From Methylobacterium sp. Leaf465 (GTDB lineage: Bacteria > Pseudomonadota > Alphaproteobacteria > Rhizobiales > Beijerinckiaceae), in NCBI RefSeq assembly GCF_001424705.1, contig NZ_LMRA01000046.1:1192-65191 (forward strand): a stretch of DNA of 64,000 bases. Direction: 5' to 3'. Under the pieces are notes generated by a model. It saw only the letters and a program-made list of their open reading frames with translations, made no database searches and was not told the DNA's origin. Numbering within the stretch: position 1 is the stretch's first letter; the number at the start of each line of letters is the position of its first letter. Position numbers and translations under genes: made by a program. Positions 19,045 through 29,014 of this stretch are shown piece by piece.

Positions 19045-20747
19045 CCCGTCTGTCGTGGGATGCCGATGACGAAACAGGCCCCACCTCCGGGAGCGGCCTC
19101 GACGCTGAGCGTGCCGCTATGCGCCTGCACGACACTGTAGGCAATCGCGAGGCCGAGACCTGTGCCGGACCCGACGGGTTTCGTGGTGAAGAACGGCTCG
19201 AAGATCTTCTCGCGCAGCGTCTCCGGGATGCCGGACCCGGTGTCGTTGATCCGGATGATGTCGGTGTCGGGGAGACTGCGCGTCTCGATGGTGATGGTGC
19301 CGGAATCGGGCATCGCGTCCGCGGCGTTGCCGAGGATGTTCATGACGACCTGGTTCAGGAGGGCCGGCGTGCAGTGGATCTCCGGCCGGCCCGCGAAATC
19401 CCGCACGACCGCGATCCGGTCGCCGAGCTTGTGCTGAATCAGGGCAAGCACGGTCTCGATCGCCTCGGGCACGTGCACCAGGGTGCGCTCGCCCTCGTCG
19501 AGACGGGAGAACTTGCGCAGGTTGAGGACGAGGTCCTGGATGCGGGTCAGGCCCATGCGCATGGCCCCGACCCGGTCGCTGCACTTCCTGAGCCGGCGCG
19601 GGCTGTCGGGCGAATCCGGTTCCGCGACGACCTCGCCGAGGATGCGCTCCACCGTACCCTGGTGGGCGAGGATGAAGGCGAGGGGATTGTTGATTTCGTG
19701 GGCGATGCCCGCCACCAGCTCACCGAGAGAGGCCATCTTGGCCGCCTGGACGAGCTTGGCCTGCGCGTCGGTGAGCTTGCGATTGGCGGTGGCGAGATCC
19801 GCGTTGGCCTGCTCCAGGGCCCCGGCCAGGGCTGCGCGCGCCTCCGCCGCCTCGGCCTCGGCTCGGGCCCGCTCCAGGGCCCGCTCACGGGCGCCGAACT
19901 CGCCCGCGATGCGACGGTTGTCCTCCTCCAGGAGCTTCCGGCGCACGAGGCTGCGCACCCGCATCACCAGGATCTCGCCGTCGGATTTCGAGACCACGTC
20001 GTCGGCGCCCGCGGCGAAGGCCTCCACGAGGAAGTCCTTGGCCGGGCTGGATCCGGCGATACCAACCACCTGGAAGGTCGGGGCGCCGGCCTCCCGGCCC
20101 GCGAGGCCGGCATTGCGGTGGTCGCTGATCGCCCGGCAGAGGGCGAGGCCGTCATAGGTCGTGGCGAGGAGGTCGATCGTCACGCAGTCGAAGGCGGCGC
20201 CCGCCGCCTCCAGGGCCGCGATGGCGGCGGCGTGGCTGTCCGCGGTGGTAACCTCCTGCCCCTCATGGGCGAGGAGGCCGGCGAGGAAGGTCCGGTAAGT
20301 GGCGCTGGCATCGACCACGAGGACGCGCCCCCGGCGGAAGGCGGAGACGCCGGGCCCGTCGCTGCCGCCCATGCGCTCGCGTAGGAGGGCGCGGATACGG
20401 AGCACGAGGAGGTCGCGATCGGCGGATTTCGCCACGTAGGCATCGGCGCCGCTCTCCAGTCCCTGGCGCTCGCCGTCGCGGGCGCCAGTGAGCATCAGGA
20501 GGGGCAGGGCGCGGGTGCGGAGGGAGAGCCGGAGCTGGCGGGCGAATTCGTCGCCGTTCATGCCGGGGAGATGATGGTCCGCCACCACGAGGTCGGGCAG
20601 GCGGGTGTTGAGTTGGTCGAGGGCCGCCTCGGCCGTAGCGCAGCGCTCCACCGCGAAGCCCTTCGACTCCAGCAGCAGCCGCAGTTCCAGCGCCTGGGTC
20701 TCGGAATCCTCGACGAGGAGGAGACGGGGTGGGGTGGCCTCGGTCAC
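19041..20747 (-). CDS. REC-REC histidine kinase
   Basis: This 568-residue protein has two N-terminal receivers. The first is complete ([14 protein letters not shown], Asp in [13 protein letters not shown], Thr in LLMLTGA, Lys in AYVAKS). The second ([15 protein letters not shown]) keeps the central Asp (VTIDLL) and Lys (VVSKS), but its acidic pair reads DA instead of DD or ED and the Thr position is Ala, so it may be poorly phosphorylated. A coiled coil follows, then HisKA ([19 protein letters not shown]) and an ATPase domain ([25 protein letters not shown]). There are no membrane segments. It overlaps cheB and the downstream kinase by 4 bp each. Predicted role: integrator of phosphate from CheA. 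Confidence 0.92.
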   Translation of the reverse strand: MTEATPPRLLLVEDSETQALELRLLLESKGFAVERCATAEAALDQLNTRLPDLVVADHHLPGMNGDEFARQLRLSLRTRALPLLMLTGARDGERQGLESGADAYVAKSADRDLLVLRIRALLRERMGGSDGPGVSAFRRGRVLVVDASATYRTFLAGLLAHEGQEVTTADSHAAAIAALEAAGAAFDCVTIDLLATTYDGLALCRAISDHRNAGLAGREAGAPTFQVVGIAGSSPAKDFLVEAFAAGADDVVSKSDGEILVMRVRSLVRRKLLEEDNRRIAGEFGARERALERARAEAEAAEARAALAGALEQANADLATANRKLTDAQAKLVQAAKMASLGELVAGIAHEINNPLAFILAHQGTVERILGEVVAEPDSPDSPRRLRKCSDRVGAMRMGLTRIQDLVLNLRKFSRLDEGERTLVHVPEAIETVLALIQHKLGDRIAVVRDFAGRPEIHCTPALLNQVVMNILGNAADAMPDSGTITIETRSLPDTDIIRINDTGSGIPETLREKIFEPFFTTKPVGSGTGLGLAIAYSVVQAHSGTLSVEAAPGGGACFVIGIPRQTG

Positions 20748-21844
20748 GGCGCGGCCTCTGCCACGCGAGCCAGATGGGCGGCGATCCGGTCCAGGGGCAG
20801 CACAGTGCCGGCAGCCGAGAGGCGGATCGCGGCGGCCGGCATGCCGAACACCACCGCGGTGCTCTCGTCCTCGGCGACGGTGAGCGCCCCGGCCCGACGC
20901 ATGTCGAGGAGGCCGAGAGCCCCGTCCTCGCCCATCCCGGTCAGCAGCACGCCGATGCCCCGCGCACCGGCATGCCGGGCGACGGAGCGGAACAGGGCCG
21001 TCGCGGCCGGGCGCTGGCCGCCTACCGGGGCGGCATCGCTGATCCGCAGATGGCCGCCGCCGCCGAGCTCCAGGTGCCGGTCCCCCGGTGCCACGTAGAC
21101 GCGGCCGGCCTCGGCCCGTTCGCCCTCACGGGCCAGGGCGACCGGCAGCCCGACGACCCCGTTCAGCCAGCTGGCGAAACCCTCCATGAAGGCCGGACCC
21201 ATGTGCTGGACGACCAGGACAGGAAGGGAGAAACTTGCCGGCAACGCGCCGATGACCCGGGCGAGGGCGGGCGGCCCGCCGGTCGAAGCGGCGATGGCCA
21301 GGACGCTGGCGGCTTCCGGCACCTTGAGGGCGACGGCCAACGGCGGCGGCGCGGCGACGCGACCGGCCCATTCCGAGCCGATCGGCCGGCGCCGGATCAC
21401 CGGCACGGCGGCCATGATGCGCAGCTGCGTGCAGATCTCGCTCGCGGCGGCGTCGTAGCCGGCATTGGTGGTGGCCACCGGCTTCTCCACCACCGAGAGC
21501 GCCCCGGCCCGCAGGGCGTTCATCGAGATGCGCAGGGAGGAATCTTCGATCGCGTCGGCGATGACCACGATCGGGGTCGGGCGCTCGGCCATGATCCGCC
21601 GCGTCGTCTCTAGGCCATCGATGCCCGGCAGACGGATATCCATCGAGACGACGTCCGGGCGGACCTGGCCGATCGTCGCCAGGGCCTCCTCGCCGGAGGC
21701 CACGGCCGCCACGACCTCCAGGCGCGGATCCCGGCCGACGATGTGGATGAGGAGCTGCCGCACCACGAGGGAATCCTCGACCAGCATCACCCGCACCCGC
21801 ACGGGCGCTCCCGGCGTCGATCCGTCCCGCGCGTGTCCGGTCAC
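20744..21844 (-). CDS. cheB: Chemoreceptor methylesterase CheB
   Basis: CheB (366 residues) demethylates and deamidates receptor glutamyl residues when phosphorylated. The receiver is at about residues 15-140 (RVMLVEDSLVVRQLL, Asp in VVSMDIRLPGIDGL). The esterase domain is at 175-360, with the catalytic triad in AIAASTGGPPAL (Ser), VVQHMGP (His) and LLTGMGEDGALG (Asp). The gene overlaps cheA upstream and the REC-REC kinase downstream by 4 bp. It provides adaptation for the array, and in Wsp-type systems the equivalent (WspF) restrains signalling. Confidence 0.95.
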   Translation of the reverse strand: MTGHARDGSTPGAPVRVRVMLVEDSLVVRQLLIHIVGRDPRLEVVAAVASGEEALATIGQVRPDVVSMDIRLPGIDGLETTRRIMAERPTPIVVIADAIEDSSLRISMNALRAGALSVVEKPVATTNAGYDAAASEICTQLRIMAAVPVIRRRPIGSEWAGRVAAPPPLAVALKVPEAASVLAIAASTGGPPALARVIGALPASFSLPVLVVQHMGPAFMEGFASWLNGVVGLPVALAREGERAEAGRVYVAPGDRHLELGGGGHLRISDAAPVGGQRPAATALFRSVARHAGARGIGVLLTGMGEDGALGLLDMRRAGALTVAEDESTAVVFGMPAAAIRLSAAGTVLPLDRIAAHLARVAEAAP

Positions 21845-24072
21845 AGCAATTGCCCGATGGTGTCGAGGAGTTTGCGCTGGTCGAAGGTCTGCTTCGTCAG
21901 GTAGGCGTCCGCCCCGAGGTCGAGGCCGCGGGCCACGTCCTCCGCATCGCCGCGCGAGGTCATCAGGATGACCGGCAGCTGCGCGAAAGCCTCCTCAGCC
22001 CGCAGGGCCTTCAGGAGGCCGAAGCCGTCGAGACGCGGCATCTCCACGTCGGCGACGACGAGATCTACGGGTTCGATGCCCGCCCGCAAGCGGTCGAGCG
22101 CATCCTGGCCGTCGACGCAAACGACGACGCGGTATCCCGCCGCTTCCAAGATACCCTTCTCCAAGGTTCGCGTGGTGATCGAATCGTCCACCACGAGGAT
22201 CGTCGAACGTGGCGCCTGCGCGATCGTTCCGCGACTGCCTGTGGGTTGCGGTGCCGCGGCCGAGCCGGCCTCGCCCGCCCATGCGACCAGCCCCTCGGCA
22301 TCGAGGACGAGAGCGGGCCGATCCCCCGGCAGAATCACGGTTCCGGTGACCAGCCGCGGATCGGTCCCGATCGGCGGGGCCGGCAACACCCGCAGGGTGG
22401 TCACATCGGACAACGCATCGACGGCGAGGACGCAGCGGCGCCCGTTGCCACGGAGCAGGATCGCCGGGCAGGTGGCCCCGGCCTCCTCCGCGCGATCCGG
22501 CAGGCCGAGAAGGCTTGCCAGATCCAGCACCGGCACGCTGACGGGGCTGCCGCCGATCTCCACCTGCGCCACGGTGCGGCCCATCACCTGCGCGAGGTCG
22601 CTGCGATCCAGGCGCAGCAGGCGCTCGGCCGACGCGCTGGGGATCGCGTAGGTGATCCCGCCGCCCCGGACGAGAAGCATCGCCCGGCGGGCGGCCGAGA
22701 GCGGCAGCGCCATGACGAGTTCGGTGCCGAAAGGGCTGCGCGGCAGGAGGCGAACCGTGCCGCCGAGCCGGCGCGCCGCGTCCGCCACCACCGAGAGACC
22801 GATGCCGCGCCCCGAGAGGGTGTCGATGGCGGAGGCAGTTGAGAAGCCGGGCTCGAAGACCAGGGCGAGGAGCGCTTCCGGCCCGGGATCGGCGTCGGCC
22901 GAGAGCAGGCCCCGGCGCCGGGCGGTGTCGGCGATGGCCGCGAGGTCCGGCCCCCGGCCGTCATCGTGGACCCGGACGACCAGGCGCCCCCCCTGGACCT
23001 CGACGTCGAGGCCGATGGCCAGGGCGTCGGGCTTGCCGAGGTGCCGGCGCGTCTCGGGGGGTTCGGCCCCATGGCTCAAGGCGTTGCGCAGGGCGTGCAG
23101 GACGGGGTCCTTGAGGACCTGAAGCATCCCGCGATCGACCGGCAGGTCGAGACCGCGCGCGGTCACCGTGATGGCGCGGTCCGCCTCGCGCGCGTGGTCG
23201 CGCAGGGCTCGCGCGAATCCCCCGAAGGCGGTCTCGGCCGGGACCAGCGCCAGGCGCTCGGCCTCGCCGGCGACCCGGGCCATGGCGCCCTCGACCGAGG
23301 ATGCGAGGGCGCTGCGAACCCGTGCCAGGTCGGCGGCATCGCGCGCCAGGGCGAGGAGTCCGGTCTCCAAGGCCCGCGCATCGCCCTCCGGCTCCGATCC
23401 GCGGGCGCCGCGCCGGCGCTCGGCGAGACGAGCGAGGTCGGCGGCCCGGCGGCCCAGGCGGGCGATGCCCTCGGCCAGCACGGCCTCGCCCCCGAGGGCA
23501 CTGGCCAGTTCGTGTGTGGCCCGCGTCAGCGCTTCGACCGCGTCCGCAGGCACCCGCAGGAGGGTCTGGGCGACCTCGGTGGGGGCTTCGGACGGTGCGG
23601 ATTTCGAAGCCGTGGCGACGGGCGGGGCAGGATCGGTGGCCGGCGCCGCGGTGGGGGCCGTGTCCGGCGCCCGGTCCGTCTCGGGCAATGCGGCGGCCTG
23701 CGGATCGAGGGCGCGGTCCAGGGCCGCGAGGGCATCGGCCGGCATGTCCGGGCCCGTCCCGTCGGTCAACCCGGCGACGTAGGCCTCGATCCGGTCGAGG
23801 GCGAGGTGCACGGCAGCGGTGGCGGTGCGCGAGAGACCGCCCTCCTGCGCCACCACGCGCTCGAACAGGGTCTCCAGGCGATGGGCCACCGCCTCCACCG
23901 CCGGCAGGTCGACGGCCCGGGAGGCGCCCTTCAGGCTGTGCGCCCGCCGGAAGACGTCGTTCCAATCGGGCGCGTGCTCGCCGTCCTCGCCTCCGAGGGC
24001 GGCACGGATCGCATCGATGTGCTCGCGGTGCTCGACCTCGAACGCCGCGAGTAGAAGCTGGCGAATGTCCAT
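21841..24072 (-). CDS. cheA: CheA-type kinase with C-terminal receiver
   Basis: This 743-residue hybrid starts at MDIRQLLLAAFEVEHREHI; an ATG 14 codons upstream is less likely. The Hpt domain has the phospho-accepting His45 in FRRAHSLKGASRAV. An Ala/Pro-rich linker follows. The ATPase domain has HALRNALSHGAEPPE (N box), VHDDGRGPDL (G1) and LSGRGIGLSVVADAARRLGG (G2). Then come a CheW-like domain (VPVLDLASLLGLP) and a receiver (ILVVDDSITTRTLEKGILEA, Asp in LVVADVEMPRLDGF, Lys in AYLTKQ). The CheA-REC fusion is the hallmark of WspE/FrzE-type arrays. The gene overlaps cheB by 4 bp. The symbol follows the family, not a proven orthologue. Confidence 0.94.
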   Translation of the reverse strand: MDIRQLLLAAFEVEHREHIDAIRAALGGEDGEHAPDWNDVFRRAHSLKGASRAVDLPAVEAVAHRLETLFERVVAQEGGLSRTATAAVHLALDRIEAYVAGLTDGTGPDMPADALAALDRALDPQAAALPETDRAPDTAPTAAPATDPAPPVATASKSAPSEAPTEVAQTLLRVPADAVEALTRATHELASALGGEAVLAEGIARLGRRAADLARLAERRRGARGSEPEGDARALETGLLALARDAADLARVRSALASSVEGAMARVAGEAERLALVPAETAFGGFARALRDHAREADRAITVTARGLDLPVDRGMLQVLKDPVLHALRNALSHGAEPPETRRHLGKPDALAIGLDVEVQGGRLVVRVHDDGRGPDLAAIADTARRRGLLSADADPGPEALLALVFEPGFSTASAIDTLSGRGIGLSVVADAARRLGGTVRLLPRSPFGTELVMALPLSAARRAMLLVRGGGITYAIPSASAERLLRLDRSDLAQVMGRTVAQVEIGGSPVSVPVLDLASLLGLPDRAEEAGATCPAILLRGNGRRCVLAVDALSDVTTLRVLPAPPIGTDPRLVTGTVILPGDRPALVLDAEGLVAWAGEAGSAAAPQPTGSRGTIAQAPRSTILVVDDSITTRTLEKGILEAAGYRVVVCVDGQDALDRLRAGIEPVDLVVADVEMPRLDGFGLLKALRAEEAFAQLPVILMTSRGDAEDVARGLDLGADAYLTKQTFDQRKLLDTIGQLL

Positions 24073-24192
24073 CGGTCGCCTAAAGTCGCCCCAGGGTTGC
24101 GGCGGATTCCGCACCTCCGGAATCCGCGCGAAGCCATTCGTTCATCATGCATGCCCCGCGAAACCGGAGGTCCCCCAACCGTGGAAGTCCGC

Positions 24193-25863
24193 TCAGTGCC
24201 GGTAGCGCTCGGCGAGCGTCATCAGGGCCTGGGCGAGTTCGGTGAGGTTGGCGGAGGCCGCCTCGACCTCGCGGGTGCCGGCCGCCGTCTGCTGGCTCGC
24301 CTGGCGGATGTTCTGCAGGGCGCCCATCACCTGCTCGATGCCGAGCTGCTGCTGGTTCGTCGAGGCGACGATCTGCTGGAAGGTCTGGACGCTCTCCTCG
24401 ACCCGGGCGGTGATCTCCTCGATGGTCCGCTGGGTGGTGTCGGAGCGAGCCTTGCCCGCGGCGGCGCGCTTGACCGCCTCCTCGGTGAGCATGACCGAGG
24501 TGTTGATGCCGCGCTGGATCTCGCCGAGGATCGTCCGGACCTGCCCGGTGGCCGCCTTGGCCTGATCGGCCAGGAGCTTCATCTCCGAGGCGACCACCGC
24601 GAAGCTGCGCCCGCTCTCGCCGGCCGCCGCCGCCTCGATGGCGGCGTTCAGCGCCAGGAGATGGGTGCGTTCCGAGATGTCGTTGACGGTGGTGATGATG
24701 TCGCCGATCGCCTGGGTCTTCTCGGAGAGGGCGACGATGTTGCCGGCCACCGCCTCGGCCTGCTCGCGGATCGAATCCATCGCCCGCGCGGTGTCGGCCA
24801 CCGCGCGCAGGCCGGCGCGGGAGGTCTGGGCCGTCGACTGGGCCGTGGCGATGACCTCGCCGGCCCGCTTGCCGATCTGCGCGCCGGAATGGGTGATCTC
24901 GTCGACCGTGGCGGCGGTCTCCTGCACGGCGGCGAACTGCTCCTCGACGCTGGCCGCCTGCTCCTGGGCGGAGGCGCGGATCTCGGCCGCCGCCGCGTTG
25001 AGGTCCGAGGTCGCGGCCCGGTTGGTCCGGGCGAGGTCGGCCAGGCCCGCCACCATGCGGTTCAGGGTGCGGCCGAGACGGCCGATCTCGTCCTTGCCCC
25101 GGGCCTCAAGGGTCCCCGAGAGGTCGCCCTCACCGACGCGCTCGGCGAAGGCCATCACCGCCTCGAGAGGCCGCACCACGGCCCGGCTGATCAGCAGGGT
25201 GATGAGGATGCTGAGAACGATGCAGGCGCCCAGCGTGAGCAGGATGGAGAGGCGGCTGCGCTCGTAGAGATCGGCCACGCTGCGCTGGCCGGCGGCGATG
25301 CCCTCGTCGAGGGCGCTGCGGGTGCGCTCGATGTCGCTGAGGAACAGCTCCTGGCTTCGGTTCAACGACTCGTTGCGGGCCTCGACCCCGTCCACGTCCT
25401 TGGCGGCGATCGCGGCGAATTGCGCCTCGCTCGCACTGCGCAGCTCGCGCAGTTCGGCCACGGCCTCGATGGCGATGCCGTTCACCTTGCGCCAGGCGAG
25501 ACTGCGCTCTTCGGAGGCCGACCGGGCCCGGTAGCTGTCCGTCGCGCGCACGAGTTCGGCGAGGATCGCCTCGGCCTCGGCGGCGGACCGGCGCCAGGAG
25601 GCGGAGCCGTCATCCCGCTCCGGGCCGCCCCGCGCCCGCATCAGCAGCGCGATGATGGCGTTGCGGCGCTGGAGGCCCATGTCGCGGGCCTTGTTGGCGA
25701 GATCGTCGAGCTGGCGCGCCACCGTCAGGTCGCGGGTGACGATGCCGTCGGTCGTGTCGCGCACCACGCCGATCTGCCCCAGGGCATAGAAGCCGAGCGC
25801 CACGATGACGATGGTGATGGCGACGAAGCCGAGGAGGATGCGTTTTCCGATCGAGATCGACAC
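24193..25863 (-). CDS. Methyl-accepting chemoreceptor
   Basis: This 556-residue receptor has a first membrane helix at about residues 9-31 ([20 protein letters not shown]). A periplasmic four-helix-bundle-like sensor of about 155 residues follows, then a second helix near 188-210 ([20 protein letters not shown]). A HAMP domain comes next ([20 protein letters not shown]), then the signalling domain whose hairpin tip reads [20 protein letters not shown]. There is no C-terminal CheR-tethering pentapeptide, as it ends LAERYRH. It sits between cheW and cheA in the operon, with about 110-bp gaps on both sides. The ligand is unknown. Confidence 0.95.
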   Translation of the reverse strand: MSISIGKRILLGFVAITIVIVALGFYALGQIGVVRDTTDGIVTRDLTVARQLDDLANKARDMGLQRRNAIIALLMRARGGPERDDGSASWRRSAAEAEAILAELVRATDSYRARSASEERSLAWRKVNGIAIEAVAELRELRSASEAQFAAIAAKDVDGVEARNESLNRSQELFLSDIERTRSALDEGIAAGQRSVADLYERSRLSILLTLGACIVLSILITLLISRAVVRPLEAVMAFAERVGEGDLSGTLEARGKDEIGRLGRTLNRMVAGLADLARTNRAATSDLNAAAAEIRASAQEQAASVEEQFAAVQETAATVDEITHSGAQIGKRAGEVIATAQSTAQTSRAGLRAVADTARAMDSIREQAEAVAGNIVALSEKTQAIGDIITTVNDISERTHLLALNAAIEAAAAGESGRSFAVVASEMKLLADQAKAATGQVRTILGEIQRGINTSVMLTEEAVKRAAAGKARSDTTQRTIEEITARVEESVQTFQQIVASTNQQQLGIEQVMGALQNIRQASQQTAAGTREVEAASANLTELAQALMTLAERYRH

Positions 25864-25970
25864 GAGGGGCTCCAGGCTCCGGGAATTCGAGCGGGACCGA
25901 GGCAGGACGGCCCCGGGTCTCGGCAGTACGAAGAAGGCTCACCGCCGGCGCGGCAGCGCGGCAGGGACGG

Positions 25971-26519
25971 TCACGGCAGGTACCGGCGCAGGAGACGCGG
26001 CAGATCGACGACGACGAACCCGGGTTCCCCGTCCGGTCCGGCGCCGGGCGGGGCATACCCCGAAACCGCCTCCGTGCTCAAACCGGCCTCGGCGAGGGCC
26101 GGAACGTCCGTCGCCTCGGCGATTTCGGCGACACCGAGGACGCGGTCGACGGCGAGCGCCACCGGAACCCCAGCGCCCCGCACGAGGACCACGTGGCCCT
26201 CGTCGCTGGCCGCCGCGGCGCCGCGTCCGAGGGCACGGGCGAGGGCGATCAGGCTGACGACCCGGCCGGAGATGGCGATGAGCCCGAGGACCGCCGCCGG
26301 GGCACCGGGGAGGGGGGTCACCGGCCGGGCCGGCAGCACCTGGGCCACCTGGGCGAGGGCGAGGGCGAAGCGGTCGTCGCCGCAGGCGCAGACGAGAACG
26401 GCCCGCGTCGGCCCGGCGGCCTCAGCCGTCCCCCGTCCACGCCCGGCGAGCAGGCGGGAGCGCTCGGCGCGCAGGGCCTTCAGGCGGGCGGCGGGGGCTT
26501 CGGCCCGGGTCTGCGTCAC
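25971..26519 (-). CDS. cheW: CheW-like adaptor, second copy
   Basis: This 182-residue single-domain CheW homologue has a basic helical N-terminal extension of about 40 residues (AAARLKALRAERSRLLAGRG). The fold contains LVCACGDDRFALALAQVAQV and the conserved pattern AVLGLIAISGRVVSLIALAR (GLINLRG-equivalent). It ends with a VVDLPRLLRRYLP helix. CheW couples receptor tips to CheA. Its start overlaps the cheR stop by 4 bp. It corresponds in position to WspB. Confidence 0.9.
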   Translation of the reverse strand: MTQTRAEAPAARLKALRAERSRLLAGRGRGTAEAAGPTRAVLVCACGDDRFALALAQVAQVLPARPVTPLPGAPAAVLGLIAISGRVVSLIALARALGRGAAAASDEGHVVLVRGAGVPVALAVDRVLGVAEIAEATDVPALAEAGLSTEAVSGYAPPGAGPDGEPGFVVVDLPRLLRRYLP

Positions 26520-28009
26520 GGCCCTTCTCCTGTCACGCCGGCACGGGCAAGGGCGGCGCTGCGCGCGATCTCGTGCGGGCCGAGCCCGTCGCCCTCGGCC
26601 ACCACCGCATCCGGCGCCAGGGATTGGGCCAGACGGATCGCGTTGTCGAGGGCCCGCACCGCGTCCGCCCGCCGGCCGAGGCCGATCATCAGCAAGCCGA
26701 GCTGGTAATGCGCCATGACGAAGGTGCGGTCGAGGTAGAGCGCGCCGCGCCAGGCCCGCTCGGCCTCGGCCTCGCGCCCGAGGCTGTGGGCGAGGAGGCC
26801 GTCATAGTAGTGCAGGACGGGATCGGTCGGCGCAGCGCGGATCGCCGCCCGGACCGCCCGCCAGGCCTCCGCGGTCTCGCCGGCATCGGCCAGGGCCCGG
26901 ATGCGGGCCGGATCGTCCGGTCGCACCGAAAGGTCCGGGGGCTCCACCGCATCCGCGCCGGGGGGCCCGGGGAAGTCGAGCAGGGTCGGGTCGGGCAGGT
27001 CGGATTTGGACGAGCCGAACTCGGCCGCCTCCGGCTGCCCGATGGCCGGCATGGGCGGGGCGACCGGGGCGGGCTCGGGGACGAACTCCGGGACCCAGGG
27101 CGGCGGAGGGAGGACCGGGGCGCCGGCGCCCCGTGGCCGATAGGCGACGGTTCCGGGCAGGTTCACGGGTTCCAGCATCGCCGCGATGGCCGGGTTCGGC
27201 TCGGCATGCCCGATCAGGAGCCAGCCCTCGGGGGTCAGGCGCCGGCCGAGGGCGCGCACGATGCCGAGCACGACCTCGGCCTCGAAGTAGATGAGCACGT
27301 TGCGGCAGAGGACGAGGTCGAACTCCGCCAGGGGCTGTGCGGTGCGGACGTCGAGGAGGTCCATCAGGTTGCGCCGCTCGAAGCGCACCATGCGGCGGAA
27401 TTCCGGCCGCAGGGCGTAGGTGCCGTCGCGGCCGGGTCCCGCGACGGCCGGGCCGGGCACGAAGTAGCGCAGGCGCTCGCCGAGGGGCAGGGTCCGCAGC
27501 GCCCAGCGGCCGTAGATCCCCGCCCGCGCGGTCTCGAGGGCGGCCGTGCTGATGTCGGTGCCCAGGATCGAGACCCGCCACTCCGGCAGGGCGGTTCCCA
27601 GGAGTTCGTGCAGCAGGATGGCGATCGAGTAGGGCTCGGCTCCGGTGGAGCAGCCGGCGCTCCAGACCCGGAGGGTACGCTCGGGGGCGCGGGCGGCGAT
27701 CAGGGCGGGCAGGATGGTGGTGCGCAGGGCCGCGAACTGTTCGGCGTAGCGGAAGAAGAACGTCTCGCCGATGGTGATCTCGGCCTCCAGCGCGGCCCAT
27801 TCCGGGCCGCCGGTCAGGCGGTCGTCGAGGCAGGCGGCATAGGCCGTCGCATCCGCGAGCCCGAGCACCCGGAAGCGTTTGCGCAGGCGGTCGAACAGGA
27901 GGTCGTCTTTGTCGGCATAGTAGTGATGGCCGGTGCGGGCGATGATCCGGGCCTTGAGGGCCGGAAAGCCCGGATCGACCTCCGGGCCTGAGCGCGGCGG
28001 ACGCGTCAT
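26516..28009 (-). CDS. cheR: CheR methyltransferase with C-terminal TPR region
   Basis: This 497-residue protein methylates receptor glutamates using S-adenosylmethionine. The N-terminal helical domain is at about 10-80, and the SAM-binding motif is in RVWSAGCSTGAEPYSIAILL. GTDISTAALETARAGIYG and FDLVLCRNVLIYFE follow. After a proline-rich linker (about 310-385), tetratricopeptide-like helices occupy 390-480 (VLHYYDGLLAHSLGREAEAE). A TPR-bearing CheR is characteristic of WspC/FrzF-type systems. I chose ATG 28009, which gives MTRPPRSGPEVD; a longer upstream frame would overlap the first cheW. It overlaps the next cheW by 4 bp. Confidence 0.93.
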   Translation of the reverse strand: MTRPPRSGPEVDPGFPALKARIIARTGHHYYADKDDLLFDRLRKRFRVLGLADATAYAACLDDRLTGGPEWAALEAEITIGETFFFRYAEQFAALRTTILPALIAARAPERTLRVWSAGCSTGAEPYSIAILLHELLGTALPEWRVSILGTDISTAALETARAGIYGRWALRTLPLGERLRYFVPGPAVAGPGRDGTYALRPEFRRMVRFERRNLMDLLDVRTAQPLAEFDLVLCRNVLIYFEAEVVLGIVRALGRRLTPEGWLLIGHAEPNPAIAAMLEPVNLPGTVAYRPRGAGAPVLPPPPWVPEFVPEPAPVAPPMPAIGQPEAAEFGSSKSDLPDPTLLDFPGPPGADAVEPPDLSVRPDDPARIRALADAGETAEAWRAVRAAIRAAPTDPVLHYYDGLLAHSLGREAEAERAWRGALYLDRTFVMAHYQLGLLMIGLGRRADAVRALDNAIRLAQSLAPDAVVAEGDGLGPHEIARSAALARAGVTGEGP

Positions 28010-28037
28010 GGTTGCTGCATACCGGGTGGCGGCCGGG

Positions 28038-28589
28038 TCAGACGGCCGACAGGGCGGCGAGGCGCTCGGCCGCCGCATCGGTCAGGGCCGACAGGCGGGC
28101 CCGCTCCTCCGCCGTGAGGAGGTGGGCCAGGCCGAGCACGTGGACTAGGCCGTCATCCCGGGCGATCTCGGCGACGACGCAGCCGTTGAGGGTCCGCTCC
28201 GCCGCGACCGGGCGGAGCGCCGCCGCCTCCACCGTGATCAGGTCCTCGACGCGGTCGACCAGGAAACCGATGCCCCGCGGCGCATCGAGGAGGATGTGCC
28301 GGTAGGCCTCTTCGGCGTCGCGGCGCGCGGCGTCCGTGCGCAGGCCGAGGAGCCGGGCGAGGTCGACCACGGGCACCGGGCGGCCTCCGAGATTGAGGAA
28401 GCCCGCGAACGGCCCACCCCCGGCCGGCGGCGCGTGCAGGTCCGGCAGCGGCAGCACCTCGCTCACCGACGTGCGCGCGAGCGCGCAGGCGACGCCCGCC
28501 ACGTCCAGGAGGAGGAAGGCGCTGGTCTCGGACAGGGGCGGGGATCCTTGTGGACGGGCGGGGACCGGACGCGATCCGACATCGGACAT
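28038..28589 (-). CDS. cheW: CheW-like adaptor, first gene of the operon
   Basis: This 183-residue CheW homologue starts at MSDVGSRPVPARPQG; an ATG 13 codons upstream is possible. The domain starts at SAFLLLDVAGVACALARTSV and includes FAGFLNLGGRPVPVVDLARL, the core CheW pattern. A predicted amphipathic helix closes it (ARLSALTDAAAERLAAL). It is only moderately similar to the second CheW, matching WspB/WspD pairs with distinct roles. It opens the operon, and its upstream region is shared with the divergent PepSY-like gene. Confidence 0.9.
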   Translation of the reverse strand: MSDVGSRPVPARPQGSPPLSETSAFLLLDVAGVACALARTSVSEVLPLPDLHAPPAGGGPFAGFLNLGGRPVPVVDLARLLGLRTDAARRDAEEAYRHILLDAPRGIGFLVDRVEDLITVEAAALRPVAAERTLNGCVVAEIARDDGLVHVLGLAHLLTAEERARLSALTDAAAERLAALSAV

Positions 28590-28741
28590 CGGCCTTGATA
28601 GGACGGCGATGCGGCGGGGAGCAAACACGAATCCGTGGCCTCGGCCGAGGTCGCGCCCTCGCGGCGCCGGCCCTCCGCCCTAATATAGTGAGACCCCGCG
28701 CGCCTGCGCCCGCCGGGACCTCTCATCCCAGGAGTCCTCAC

Positions 28742-29014
28742 ATGTCCCGACCCGCCCAGACCGTCCGTACCGCCGCCCTGACCCTCGTTCTCCTCGCGGT
28801 CGCCGGGATGGCCCGGGCCGAGGTTCCGAGCGCCGATTGGCTCACCCCGGCTCAGGCGAAGCAGGCCCTGAAGAATGCGGGTTACAGCGAGATCACCAAG
28901 CTCGAAGCCGACGACGGACACTGGGACGGCGAGGGGATCAAGGACGGACGACGGATGCGGTTCGATGCGGACCCGAAGACCGGCGCCATCCTCGGGGAAG
29001 TTCCGGTCGAGTAA
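28742..29014 (+). CDS. Secreted PepSY-like small protein
   Basis: This 90-residue protein has a Sec signal peptide (about residues 1-26, basic RPAQTVR, hydrophobic TAALTLVLLAVAG, cleavage after ARA). One PepSY-like domain follows (LTPAQAKQALKNAGYSEITK, then EADDGHWDGEGIKDG). Such domains often act in the periplasm as small inhibitors or binding modules, and the function here is unknown. The ATG at 28742 has CCAGGAGTCC just before it. It is divergent from the chemosensory operon. Confidence 0.85.
   Translation: MSRPAQTVRTAALTLVLLAVAGMARAEVPSADWLTPAQAKQALKNAGYSEITKLEADDGHWDGEGIKDGRRMRFDADPKTGAILGEVPVE

Noticed and set aside
24097-26718. 873-residue open frame on the + strand across mcp, cheW and part of cheR
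   Set aside because: It crosses several real minus-strand genes, is Arg/Gly/Ala-rich, and shows no motifs.
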